Below are positions 21,086 to 32,600 of a DNA stretch of 64,000 bases, piece after piece. A model generated the notes under the pieces. That model did no database searches. It was not told the DNA's origin and worked only from the letters and a program-made list of their open reading frames with translations. This stretch comes from Aquatica leii (Eukaryota; Arthropoda; Insecta; Coleoptera; Lampyridae): the NCBI GenBank assembly GCA_035610365.1, contig CM069432.1, forward strand, positions 182,699,027 to 182,763,026, written 5' to 3'. Numbering within the stretch: the first letter of the stretch is position 1; every line of letters begins with the position of its first letter. The translations under genes and the position numbers were made by a program.

Positions 21086-23021
21086 GTAGTTAGTAAATAC
21101 AAAAATTGACGTAGAAGCTCGTAATAGTCGTAATACAGTTTTTTTCATTACATTTTCGACATTCAGACAAAACGCGTTAATAAACAATGAAATACTTAAT
21201 AAAAATTAGTGGTGATTAACGTTAATTACAATAAATTAATTGAGGCATACTAAATCCTGTGATGAGTAATTATCTGATTTTTCATTGTCGTCTTTTTCAG
21301 ATTTGTCAATGTTAAAAATAAATAATACTGTCATTTAAGACGTTTTTGTCATGGCACTCTGTTTTCACTTTGTCCATCATTACACACACTTTGCCATTCA
21401 GCTGCACCAAGTTTTTTGAATATATTCTCTATCAACTTGAAAACATCACTTTGTTTAAACGTTGTATTGTGTGTAGCTACATGATTTTTTTGAGTACTGG
21501 ATAGTAAGAGGCTAATCTTAAAACATCATGTCTATCGGTAATAATTTATCAACTACATAATTGTTATGCTGTTTATACCAATCTTCGCATCCAACTCAAT
21601 TTTTGTTTTTTATGACTTACACAAAATCTTTACATTGATTATTTTTAATGCAATAGTAGAATTTGACTTACGGTAAGATTATGACATATAGCATTGTCGT
21701 ATGCATTATTATAAATGTCGGCATAAGCATAAATCATTCGTCGCATATTTTTTTCTTTAAGGGTGTCTAAGGATGATTTTAATCTTTTTTTTAATAATCG
21801 TTTTCTAGTAGTTGTTGCTACTTTTTCTCGGAGGCTGGTCAAAGGAATGGAAAGCTGTCCTTGTTTTTTTTTCGGTTAATGTTCATTTGTAAACGTTATA
21901 TATAACCTTACGTATTTGACTATGAATTTATTGAAAGCTATTGTTTGAGAAACTGCTACAAACAGAGAAATCGTTAACCTGGTGTTTTTAATGTAATAAT
22001 AAAATAATTATTTATTTGTAGGTCGGATAACAGCGCATTTGTAGCAAAATAGGATTTCAGCGCTACTGTCTATAATAAAATAAAATATAATAATCGCTGT
22101 AGTAAGCTGATAGTAATAAACATGATTTAATGTACGTGTCGTTTATTTTTTTAATTTTATGGTTGTGTTAGAAATCGAATCAAAACTATAATAAATTGGC
22201 ATTACTACTGGTGTTGAACATGAAAAAATAAATAGCTAAAATTTGCGAAAGTAGTTTTAATTAAAATTCAACTATTTACGATCAGATTAAACTAAGAGTT
22301 TGTGTAGTACAGAGACAAAATTAATCTTCAAAACTTGAGCATTTTCTAGAAAGGATTATTCAATTATGTTAAAAGAAGTGCTCATCCGAAATTCAATTTC
22401 TGTGGTTTTTTACCTGTCTTACCTCTTCTTATCCGCTGCTTCCTGTTATCTAACTTTTATCTTTGAGAACAAACTTAAATAAGTGGAAGCTCCGAATTCT
22501 CGCAAACTTTCAACCGCTGTATCTTTATACTGCTAGATTAAATAAAGGAGAGGGAAACAATGTCATTTCGACTTTGCCAGGAATTCTTTTAATGGTTGCT
22601 GATTCGAAGCGTTTCGAGATCTCTTTGTGATTCGAAATTTCAAGTAAATTTCGATTTCGCGAACTTCTCCACTTTAACCGCCCCGTTATATATCGCATGT
22701 AATTTGTGTGCTACAATTTTCTTCGTTAATCGATATCTACCGCAACGTACCTTTCCGTGATATAAATCAAGCTCTGGAGTTTTCCAGTCAGGATTTTTAA
22801 AGAAACTTTGTGATTATACAATATTTTTATTTTTGGGCTAAATAATAAATGTAAGTTGAAATTGTCAAGCAATTGATCTTTTTTAGTCGGTTTTTAATTT
22901 TTATTAAGCTAATAACAAAATAAATTAACTGCAAGCTCTAAAGAAACACTGTCGCGACTTTAATAAACTTTAATGTAGAAACTTTAATCTTTTAGTTAAT
23001 TTATTCACACTTTTTTTACAG
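21086..23021. other. Spacer upstream of the Ig exon
   Basis: Presumed intron of the Beat-like gene. A minus-strand ORF at 21645-21842 is basic (KKRLKSSLDTLKEK) but has no recognised family. The stretch 22490-22790 is less AT-rich. I looked there for an upstream Ig exon with Cys and Trp landmarks and did not find one. Confidence 0.35.
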
Positions 23022-23420
23022 CTCTCCCAGAGGAAGGACCTCGAATAACCGGAGGCAAACCTCGATATCAAATTGGAGACACGGTCCGAGTAAACTGCAC
23101 GTCAGGTCGTTCTAAACCTGCGGCTCTTCTTAACTGGTTTATCAACGGTGAACAAGCAGATCCCAGTTTTTTACGTGGACCCGAAACTATAATTACAGGA
23201 CGAGAAGGGTTGGAAACTTCTATTCTAGGGTTAGAATTTATTGTAAAACAGAAACATTTTCGAAGAGGTGATATGAAACTTAAATGTTCTGCTACTATAG
23301 CAACGATTTATTGGCGCAGCAATGAAGAATCTGTTGAAGGCGAAAGACCTCCAAGAGCTTCTGTACTTGAAAGCCGCGGAACTGTCGCACCTGCCGGTTC
23401 AAGAGCTGATCGAGTGCAGG
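23022..23420 (+). CDS. Beaten-path-like gene, immunoglobulin-domain exon
   Basis: The exon is bounded by a pyrimidine-rich TTTTTTTACAG acceptor and a GTAAGT donor at 23421, and is open over its whole length in one frame (about 132 residues). It begins LPEEGPRITGGKPRYQIGD, then VRVNCTSGRSKP (first Ig Cys, also an N-x-T site), LNWFING (Ig Trp) and MKLKCSA (second Ig Cys). This is characteristic of the second Ig domain of arthropod Beat proteins, which bind Side receptors in motor axon guidance. The C-terminal part (EGERPPRASVLESRG) is a linker. Entry phase is 2 bases and exit phase is 1 base. The gene's signal peptide and first Ig exon are not in view. A Beat paralogue number cannot be assigned. 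Confidence 0.85.
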
Positions 23421-23990
23421 GTAAGTTGACGTATGCATGTTTTATTTGAAAATAGTTTGAACACCATTTCCTTCCTTCGCAGTTGAATTTTATTTAATAT
23501 TTTTTATATTTGTAGTTTTATAGCAAGGCTAAGCTTTCGTATATACTTTTATTAAATTGTAAAAATAAAATGTTTATTTTTGCTTTGAATGTTTCTTAAT
23601 TATATTTTTATAACATTAGATTTTATGTTTATTATGTTTTCTTGTAATATTAAGCCGACAAAAACCACAAAGAAAAGAACTAAGTAAAATGTTTGCAAGA
23701 AGAACTCATGTAACACATTTTACGTTAAATTACATGTTATAGGGGTTTTTTGATTTCGGTGTACTACAGCATGTAACTTATTAATTTAATATTAATGTTT
23801 GCCATGACATAATATCGTTATCCAAAATTGATTTTATGTTATACTTTTAAGTTTTAAGTAACGTAAAAGTGCCTATATAAAAAATTAGTGAAAAAAACTT
23901 GTTAAAATGATTTATTTGCACACGGTACACATTATAGCCAATAACAGTTTGTTACAAAGTAACTTTGAATTTATTATTTTACTGTTTGAA

Positions 23991-24022
23991 TTGACTGAGA
24001 TCGTAGCTACGATCTCAGTCAA
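23991..24022. repeat. Perfect 32-bp palindrome
   Basis: The half-site TTGACTGAGATCGTAG is followed immediately by its exact reverse complement, with no spacer. The two sides differ immediately outside. It could extrude as a cruciform or be a fused pair of MITE ends. Confidence 0.9.
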
Positions 24023-24812
24023 AACAAAACGTTTTTATTTATATTTTACAAATAACACAAAATTGTAATATAGTTATTTACAATTGGGTGTGTGTTGTAT
24101 TAGTTTTTCAGTCGACAATAATTTAATATAAAAAATTGTCAATAATTACGTGTATTTTTTCATGTTGACATTATAAGTACCTAGTTACATAATTACAACT
24201 AGTGCAATTTGATAGATTTAAAATTTACATTTTTTGACTATTTACCTATTACAATTTTCTTTTCAGAAAAGAGGTATTAAATACAAGTCAAATGCTTAAA
24301 TGTTGCACTTTTAAATGTATCTATCTAGGTATCTAAAATCTTCGGTAACTTGACGGCAATAGCGAACTGTAATCATAACTAACATAGTTGTCACAAGATG
24401 GTGGATTTCTAAAAATTAAAAAATGAATTTTAAAATCTTTATGTTTTTGTACAATCATATTATTAAATATAATGTAAAGTAACTTTTATTTATATAAAAT
24501 TTTGTATTATCCAATTAACATACGTTTTGGATGTTTTTTTAAAACCTGGAATCTTGTGCTAATTTTACTGCACTACAGAGAATTTTACATTACTGTCATA
24601 TAATGATGTGTGTAAAAATTAAGTTACATTGATAAACAAGGTCGTCTATTTCACGTTTATGGATAACTAATCGTATTTGAAGTTTGAACTTTTGTAGCTA
24701 CGTTTTTGATTTTACGTTTAATTCAATAAGAATTTTTGCAAAATGAATTTTAGTTTTATTAAAAAATAAAAAAACTAGTTCTATCTAATGCTTTTAACTA
24801 ATTAAGGTACGT

Positions 24813-24838
24813 TATCTATCTATTTATCTATCTATCTT
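24813..24838. repeat. ATCT microsatellite
   Basis: About six copies of ATCT with one interrupting TATTT variant. Confidence 0.8.
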
Positions 24839-25319
24839 TTATCAGCTTACCAAAAAATTCCTATATGTAAATAATACAAATTAGTTAGTTATCAGAATAC
24901 ATCTCGTTTATTTATATACAAATTGTCGTTGTATTATTATTTGTTATATAAAATGCATGCTGTTTTATAGATCATACGCATGTATTACAGCACAGTAAAA
25001 AAGCCTTTTAAAACAGCTTAGTTTTTATTTCATAAAAAAAATAAAAAATAAATTTTAAAAATAAACATTAGTATGCGCTTAATTTCTACTGCCGCGTAGA
25101 GTGGCACAATTGTCTAATAATGCTACTAATACCTTGTTGATTCAAAATCGTATTCGTGCTTTTATGGCACTTTTACATTCTACGTTGAAACGTTAATAAA
25201 CATTACGATCACTATTGCTGTAGGTTTAATAGTAAATGCCGTTATATTTTTTGTGAAGACGTACCGTTTTGAAACACAAAAATGAATGAGATAGGAACCT
25301 AAAATTAGAGTAAAGATGT

Positions 25320-26307
25320 TTCAATTTACACGGGCTGAGGGAAAATAAGTTGTCAGTAGCAATTGAAAAAACTGAGGCGATCGCCATTACACACAGGACA
25401 GGGGTGAGACGGTATCTACCAACAATACTTTAATATACCTGAGTGTCGTTCTGGACAAAAACCTCTCCACGCAGCGCGTAGAAAGCACAACCACCAAAGC
25501 GGACTCGCCTACTTATCCCGAAACTCAGCGTATGGATCAACTTAGAAACCCAAACTTTTATAGTACGCACGCATTTACAGCCTATGGTTATTTTGGTGTA
25601 TACCTATATGGCATAAAAAAAGAAGATTTGCTTTGTATTTGTGTTACGATGAAGTGGATGATGTTGGGCACATCCTTTTCACTTGCCGGAGATGGGATGT
25701 AGAAAGAAAGATTCTGAGTAAGACATACATCATTGAGCAAAACAATCTGATCAAGTTTACGCAGTAAAACAAAAAAGCCTGGAGTGATATTAGCGCGTTT
25801 CTTTCGAGGGTCTTAAAAATCAAAGAGGATGAATGGCAAAAATTGTGCATCCAAACAAATGATGTGCCAGCAAGACAAGACAAGTAATATCCTACCAACT
25901 ACCATAGTCCGTACGTGTGCTCCTTTATTTGATCAAACTCGCATAGGGCGTTTTACTTGTATCCACAATGATTAACCGGTTGTCTATAGTTTTTACATAT
26001 ACTATCCATATATACTTTGTATAGTCTCTTTATACAATTTTACTTTTATGCACACATATAGGTATTTCTAATTATCTCTCATCAGTCGGCTATCAAGAAA
26101 TTGAAATCGCACCTGATAGAGAATAACAGTTAATACAGTTTCAAGAAAAATCTCTACACTTTAGGAATGTTGACCTAGTTGTCTGAGCTGTAACTGTGTA
26201 TTTCGAAGTCATGACAGGGCGATGAAAATCGTTTGGTGTTACCATCTGTCATGACTGACTGTGGCAAAGGCCACTTGAGCCCACTGCGGTGGCACAACAA
26301 AAAAAAT
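25320..26307 (+). mobile_element. R1/LOA-like LINE 3' fragment
   Basis: 5'-truncated non-LTR retrotransposon. It shows the RT thumb region (KTEAIAITHR, then YLSVVLDKNLS, the usual YLGVxLDxxL) and the C-terminal zinc-type segment (CYDEVDDVGHILFTCRRWD, then ER). ORF2 ends near 25885, followed by a 3' UTR that ends in an A-run after GGTGGCACAAC near 26300. Several frameshifts and stops make it a dead copy. The C-x-x-C pair is reduced to a single Cys before the His-Cys part. Confidence 0.72.
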
Positions 26308-26679
26308 TACACAATGTTACCTGGTCTGGAACTAACAATTACAAGTTTAAAAAACTAATGCTTTAGATTGATGTTGTCAAGACGTTGTAATACTCCAGAG
26401 TTATTTTGACTATGGAGTGTTCTCTCATGTTGTGTTTCAAACATCTTAATTTTCTGTTTTATTTTCAAATCCATCAAAGTTTTATGCATGTTTTAGAGTT
26501 AATTCCGTACACTATGTGTCATCTACAGTATTTCTTAAAACGTGGGTTTGCAATGTTTAAATTACTTTTGCTATATTTACTTGGACATTCTCAAAACCGA
26601 ATTTTGTATGTCTAGATGAATTGTAGTACTTCTTTGTATAATATTATATTTATCTGTATATTTATATATTTTTTATGTA
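26308..26679. other. Intronic spacer
   Basis: No recognised element. An open frame at 26406-26615 is hydrophobic by composition only. Confidence 0.35.
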
Positions 26680-26830
26680 AGAGTGCCGTGGTCGACGCTA
26701 TCTCGTTGTTAATGAGCTCACGTATAAAATTTAACAAACTGGTGCATGTTGGCAGCAGTTCGATTTGCTAACCGCGAAAATTCGAAAATTGTATCGAATA
26801 ATACACAATTACAATCTACCAACAAATATA
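26680..26830. repeat. Second copy of the short repeat seen at 3.1 kb
   Basis: GTCGACGCTATCTCGTTGTT, then ACGTATAAAATTTAAC and a downstream CCGCGAAAATTCGAAAATTG, match pieces of 3095-3490. Here the pieces sit in one direct order, suggesting the original layout of the family. Confidence 0.62.
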
Positions 26831-27159
26831 GTAAAAAGTAACTACTGTTATTGTCAGTTTTCTGGCTTATTTTGCTACTACCTTTAATCGCATATACATA
26901 GTGGTGATGTGGAAAACGTAGCATAGGGATCACAATGCTAAATCCTTAATGTTGAATTATTTGCTTCTTTAATTATTTTAAAGAAAACGTGTAAACCAAA
27001 TGTTGAAGCGAAAAAAGTACTGCATCAATTCATGCTATTGTTAACAGTTTTCTATTTTTTAAATCCGAAAAAATTAAATTTTATTTAAAAAAATGGATAT
27101 CATAAAATTATAAAACCAAACAAGTGAGTTACGTTTAAGTGTCATTAAATTTGCCTTCT

Positions 27160-27770
27160 AGTATTTCCTAATTGATATTTTGTCACACTTGACTTGAATC
27201 CAGTTTTTTAGCTATTTATATTTTTAAATGCTCGTCCAGAATAAATGTTTTTTTAAACGTCCCCAAAGAACAAAATTGTTGGGCATAAGATCGATGGATC
27301 TAGCAGACTAAGTATTTGCACAATTTGGACTAAGCATCTTATTGGAAAAACTGTTATTTAAAAGTTTGAGCAGATCTAAGCTGTTGTGTGCCGGACAACC
27401 ATCCATTTGGAACCAAATTTTTTGGTTGTCTTTCGTATAAGAAAAATGGTCCTATAATGTGATGACCTAATATTCCCACCCATTACATTAACTTTTTAGG
27501 ACTATTGCGCTAAGTGCTGCCGTCAAAACATTAAAATTATTTTCTTCGTTTTGGTGTAAGTTTTAAACGTAATTATTACACTTAGAATTACTTAATACTG
27601 TGCTTGTAGTTTCAAACTTGTGTATTATTCTGTCAATCGTTGTATTACTTGGAATCTGCCGATTCCGGTATTTTACAAAAAACACGCACTTACTGAACAT
27701 TATATCTGGCACTTTTTCTTGCGTTGAATGCGTTTTAAGGAGAACAAAATTCAATAACTTATCAAAAGCC
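27160..27770 (-). mobile_element. Decayed mariner-like transposase
   Basis: On the minus strand an N-terminal helix-turn-helix part (27563-27754) reads YRNRQIPSNTTIDRIIHKFE. The catalytic part near 27210-27430 reads WFQMDGCPAHNS (second catalytic Asp), then IDLMPNNFVLWGRLKK in place of the usual SPDLTPLDFFLWG. The third catalytic position has therefore become Asn. Frames change at least twice. It belongs to the same broad group as the 38.5-kb element but is older. No TIRs were found. Confidence 0.68.
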
Positions 27771-28465
27771 TAAAACAGAATAGAATATTGTATAACCAGT
27801 AAGGAATCGTAGTAATTGCCAACGAGTATGAAAAATTAGATTTAGTATCAAATTTTGCTACTACATCTATTTTCTTGGGGCACTTATTACTAATGGTTTT
27901 TTTAATTTTTTGTGTATTTTTCTAAAGAGTTTATTGTATATAATGGCAAAACTTTTCAGTTCTTTTGGTTCATTTTTCTTAACGTTTACGAATGAGAGAG
28001 ATGTCAATTTAGTTGTATTTGACTATGTAGGGTCTTTAGAAACCACTGCTGTCAGCTTATGCATTTATCAACTTTGTGCTACAATTTTGGTATTCTCTAG
28101 ATAGACAGTATATTGCAAGTTTTACCCGTATAACCACAACAGTTAAACGATGTTAAACTACTATAGTTATTTTACAATGTGTAAAACAGTTTGAAATGCA
28201 GCAGGCAACAGAAGAGATCGCAGTCTTCATTTTTGCTAGAAGTGAGGCTAGTTTTTCATTAAACATTTTAAATTTTGCATTTTTTTTATATTGAATTTGC
28301 CAAATCAATAAAGCGGTCAAAAATGTTTAAGAAGTGTGTATACTGTATGCAGAACGTAACAGGTGTCAGATGGTTAAAAAAATTTGATGAGTATTATTGG
28401 TTATAAAAACAATGCAAATATTTACATATTTGATTAGCTTTTCTACTTTATTTACATTAAAACGA
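27771..28465. other. Intronic spacer
   Basis: Nothing recognised apart from AT-rich sequence. The minus-strand LINE described below ends its ORF at 28466. Confidence 0.35.
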
Positions 28466-28561
28466 TTAGTCTGGTCTCATTCGACTGATGAAAATACCCA
28501 GCTTTTTCTCCACTGAGGGGCGTCCTGGTAATCTCTTTCCGGAGGATGCTGTTTTTGCATA
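28466..28561 (-). mobile_element. C-terminal end of the minus-strand LINE, beyond the Tc1 insertion
   Basis: The minus strand reads AKTASSGKRLPGRPSVEKKL and ends in TAA at 28466-28468. Basic GKRxPGRP tails are usual at the end of RTE/jockey-like ORF2 proteins. It matches the tail of the 35.2-kb LINE (LTKNNIPLEKRPP). Together with 30083-32600 it forms one LINE that was split by Tc1. Confidence 0.65.
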
Positions 28562-28870
28562 TACAATCGTGTTCACTGAAAGTAGGCACCCCCATCGCTG
28601 CATGGTTTTACTTAATTTACAACTTACATCAATGTAAAATAAAACCGTATTTATATGCTAATGATTAATAGGTATATAAGATATTGTTCTTAGTATTACC
28701 TGGACTTATGACTAATGCCCTAAGGACAGGATGCTATTAACAATAAATGTATTCTAAATGCGAATATTTCTGATTGTTTACTTTAATTGTGTTTTGTTAC
28801 TTGTAGTGAACGTTTGAATCGTAATTGTATTGTGAATAGTGAAATAAAATTTCTGTTTGTGAAAAATATT

Positions 28871-29995
28871 ATGGCTAAGAAAAAACCGCAGTTGCCTTTG
28901 GAAAAACGAGCCAGAATTATAGCACTGCATACCGAAGGCATTAGCCAAGTAAAAATTGCCAAAACTTTAAAGTGTTCTAGATGTGCAGTTCAAACTACTA
29001 TTAAAAGATACCGGACAACATCCTCTTTAAAAAACAAATCAGGTTCTGGGTCAAAACGGAAAACATCGTCTAGAATAGATAGAAAAATAATAAGGACATC
29101 TTTAAAAAATCGCCGAACAACATCTGCAGAGATAGCTGGTTTTTTGAGCAGGGAAGATAATATTAAAATATCTTCTGTTACTATTAGAAGACGCCTTAGA
29201 GAAGCCAACTTGAAAGGTTGCAAAGCAAGGCGAAAACCCTTATTGTCAGAAAAAATAAGAAAGAACGTTTAGAGTGGGCAAAAAAACATAGAAATTGAAC
29301 AGCGAAGGAATGGGCTAATACACTTTGGTCCGATAAAACTAATATCGAGGTAAGCTAGATAAAAGCTCTAATGGTTATATAATTACAAAAAAAAAGTTTT
29401 TACAATTTTAAATAAAAAAATGTTTGCAAATAATATATTTTCATTTATTTTTAACAGATTTTTGGGACCCCTGGAACTACCTATGTAAGAAGAAGGGTAG
29501 GAGAAGCATATACTCCAAAATGCACAGTGCCTACGGTAAAATTTGATGGCGGAAGCGTCATGATTTGGGGATGCATTTCGGCAAAAGGGGTTGGAAAAAT
29601 ATTCGTATGTGAAGGACGAATGACTTCAGCAACGTATACGACCATGTTATCTGAAGTTTTGGAACCTTCAATTGAACAATTATACAAAGAAAGTGAAAGA
29701 GAAAATGTTATTTTTCAACAAGACAACGCTCCTTGCCATATTGCAAAAAATTCTATCGAATTTTTAAAAAAATTGAACGTTACGCAAGAAAAGTGGCCTG
29801 CTCAATCCCCAGACCTAAACCCCATCGAAAATTCGTGGAAAATACTAAAGGACAAAATAAGGCAGAGAAGTCCTTCATCTAAAAAAGTTTTAACCAAATA
29901 ATCTCAGAAGAATGGAAAAAAATAAATGTAGATGTATGCAGTAAACTTGTAGATTCTATGCCAAATTTTAAATATATTTTAGGTTTGTGTTATTA
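28871..29995 (+). pseudogene. Tc1-type DD34E transposase
   Basis: It begins at ATG 28871 (MAKKKPQLPLEKRARIIAL). Two helix-turn-helix units follow (EGISQVKIAKTLKCS and the TSAEIAGFLSRE segment) for TIR binding, joined by a GRPR-like basic hinge that reads GSGSKRKTSSR. Catalytic triad: Asp at 29332-29334 (WSDKT), Asp at 29722-29724 (FQQDNAPCH) and Glu at 29827-29829 (LNPIENSW), with 34 residues between the last two. An intron of 108 bp lies between the first and second catalytic residues. Damage: a frameshift near 29250, TGA at 29296-29298 and a frameshift near 29890. After the last break the C-terminus is recognisable (ISEEWKKINVDVCSKLVDSM). Confidence 0.9.
29350..29457 (+). other. Spliceosomal intron in the Tc1 transposase
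   Basis: GTAAGC donor after GAG and TTATTTTTAACAG acceptor before ATT TTT GGG. Removal is phase 0 and joins Glu to Ile-Phe-Gly, restoring the conserved WSDxxxxEIFG block. The insert itself is AT-rich, contains stops and has a T-rich tract before the acceptor. Confidence 0.82.
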
Positions 29996-30082
29996 TTTTA
30001 AACATACACCACCTATAATTAAAATAGACAAAAAAATATTTAATAATATTATGGGTGCCTACTTTTTATGAACACGGCTGTA

Positions 30083-32600
30083 TATGCTATACTTTCGGGT
30101 TCTGTACTTGGTTGTTCCACTTTCGTTTTCTTTGTCTTCTGAAAGTTACTACTTTCTACTTTCTTTGTTTTATTTTTAAGTATCTTTGTCTATTTCTTAA
30201 TGTTATACCTAATACGTATCTAAGAATTCGCATCTGTATAGTTCTTATTTTTTGTTTAGTAATGCTGGTTTCAGCTCTTGTTTCGTTAGCGTAGGTTAAT
30301 ATTGGACGTATTACTGTTTTGTATATGTGCGCCTTGCTTCACAAATTCATGTTTCGGTTGCGCTATATGGTAGTGTTTAGACAACCGGCTACTTGAACTG
30401 CTTTTATTGTTTGTGTTCTTGCTTCAAATTTCTACTACTTGATATAACCATTGTTTTGGTCTTCGTTTTCGATATTTCCATGTATTGTATTTTTCCTGTT
30501 TGGTGGAGTTTATGTAATTGTCGTTGTAAATTGTCTTTCGTGTTAGTTAATAACACTACGTCGTCATCGTAGCACAACATATTGACCTTTCTATTTTCCA
30601 TTCGGTAGCCTTTATTGTCTTTTAATGTGTTTATGATTTTATTCATAATGAGATTTAAAAGAAACGGGCTTGGCGAATCACCTTTACTATTTACTTCAAT
30701 AGGTTCTGTTGGGCTTTTTGCTGTGATTATTTTAGTTTTATTATTTGAGTATATGTTGCTATATGTATTACTTGTAACGGTATATTTGTTTCATTTAAGA
30801 GATTTATGATGTTCTGTTTTCTTACTGTATCAAATGCTTGCGTAAATTCCACAAATCATAGATATATGGGGTTGTTGTACTCGATCAACTTCTCTACAAG
30901 TTGTCTGAGAATGAAGATTGCGTCTATAGTACTCCTATTTTTCCTGAATCCTTGTTGTACCTCGTGGATATCTATTTTTTTCTTTAGCTACTTGTACAAT
31001 ATGAAGGTGAGTAGTTTTAAAGTCGAATTACGTAATTTTATGCCGCGGTAATTATCAGGCGAGTTTTTGTCTCGTTTTTTAAATATAGGTATTGTTAAGC
31101 TTTCTTTCCATTCAGTGGGAACGTCGCCGGATGCCATTATATTAAACAATTTATGAATGTGGTTGTTTAGTCTGTCTTCTCCATATTTAATCAACTCGTT
31201 ATAGAGGCCATCTGGTCCTGGCGATTTTCGATTTTTTAGTTTAGCTGTTATTTTTTTGTTATTTAAATAGTTTCGTTATTTTCGCTAGTAATCATTATTT
31301 TACTCGATTCGATGTTTTCATATAGTGTCTTAAAGTGCTGAATCCATTGTTCTTAATTCGAACATATTGATTTATTATTTTTTCTAATTCTGTATCATTC
31401 TCCATATTTTTCGTTGTGCTTTGTTTTATTTCTCTTATTTGTTGGTTTATTCTCTTTTTTATTTGCACATATTTTTTGAGTTCTTGTGTATTATGCTATT
31501 TGTATCTAAGAAACGCTTTTTTCCTCTTCTGCTAGTTTCTTGACTTTTTCGTTAAACCAAGGTGTCATTGTTTTTATTAATTTTTTTTTATCTAATGTTT
31601 CAGTTGCTGTTTTCAGTATGCTTGGTTTTGTTTTTTGTGTTACTTCTACAGTACAAAATGTCGTTAGATTTTCCGTTTCTAGTTTGTGTTTTAATACGTT
31701 CTGGTAGAGAGATTTTATGCTTGGTTCGGTTATTAAATTTTCTGTTAAGTTTTTCTTTATATAAAAGTTACCTAGTTTATTATTAGTTTAAAATTTAATT
31801 TGCATAATAAGAGTGCATGGTCTGTACCAATATTAGCTGAAGTACGTCTTCTATCTGTGTGGGTGTATAGTTTTATTAGTATGTAATCAATAACTGAGTG
31901 TTGTCCCTATTGTTAGACCATGTAATTTTATGTTGAAAAGAATAATCGATAAAGGTGTTATTTATTTTGTGTTATTCAGTGCGCAGAATTCTATTAGGTC
32001 TTCTCTGCTTTCGTTAATATCTGGTTCGTTAAATTTTTGTTTTATTCCTGGCTGTACGATTCCAGTCTCCTATTATTAGGATACCTTCTTGTGTTGGTAT
32101 ACTGTTGAGTAGGTTCTGGAGAGTGTCATACAAATTGTGTCTTTCGATTTTTTGGTTTTCCCGTATGCGGTGCGTAAACTGTTATTTTATTTGTATTAGT
32201 TCCATTCAAATTCAGTATAACTAGCATGATTCTTTTATCTATATACTTAATGTCAGTAATGTAGTTTTGATATCTTTTGTGTATTAGTACGTCTACATCT
32301 GTATGAAGTTATTTTATTTTTCCACACCACTGTATACTTGTAGGTATTTTCCTTTTATTGCTGTTTCTTTTCCTATTCTTTTTGTCTCCCTTATTGCGCA
32401 AGTATATATATTATACCTGTCTAATTCATTTATTATTTCCTGGTCTTTATTGTTCCATGAAATGACGTACCATGTGGCTAGTCGTATTATTTCTCGCGTT
32501 TTTCGTCATTTTATAGTCCGTCCTGTTCCAATTTAGATTTCTTGGTGCATGTCTATTTTTTTAGGTTAGGTAGGGTGCTAACCTTGCCCAAGAACCCTCC
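30083..32600 (-). mobile_element. Non-LTR retrotransposon (RTE/jockey-like LINE), minus strand
   Basis: From right to left: an endonuclease part near 32000-32280 (YITDIKYIDKRIMLVILNLN, a NxNKITVYAP segment and a GDWN-like motif), then RT. RT motifs: DVPTEWKESLTIPIFKKRDK with NSPDNYRGI (31050-31150), and the active-site box LCYDDDVVLLTN (about 30560-30580), where Y-A-D-D has become Y-D-D-D. A C-terminal part near 30110-30290 reads ANETRAET, then MRILRYVLGITLRNRQR. Many frame changes break it. Tc1 interrupts it at 30083 and the tail continues at 28466-28561. The clade assignment is uncertain. The segment 32560-32700, less AT-rich, may be its 5' UTR. Confidence 0.72.

Larger units (their letters stand above)
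23421..25319. other. Intronic AT-rich stretch
   Basis: No coding signal. It contains the 32-bp palindrome (23991-24022) and a short ATCT microsatellite (24813-24838). Confidence 0.45.
28562..30082 (+). mobile_element. Tc1-like DNA transposon, 1.52 kb
   Basis: The ends are inverted repeats of about 32 bp: TACAATCGTGTTC, then AAAGTAGGCACCC on the left, and GGGTGCCTACTTTTTATGAA, then CGGCTGTA on the right. TA at 28560-28561 and 30083-30084 is the target duplication. One transposase gene, about 1.1 kb, contains a spliceosomal-type intron. The transposase has two frameshifts and one stop, so it is not active as it stands. Confidence 0.92.

Noticed and set aside
22490-22790. Possible upstream Ig exon of the Beat-like gene
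   Set aside because: Less AT-rich, but no frame shows the Cys-Trp-Cys pattern with usable splice sites.
25644-25898. Minus-strand hydrophobic ORF
   Set aside because: It is the antisense of the R1-like LINE C-terminus.
30055-32536. Many plus-strand ORFs rich in Phe, Leu, Tyr, looking like membrane proteins
   Set aside because: They are antisense shadows of the minus-strand LINE; RT and endonuclease motifs explain the sequence.
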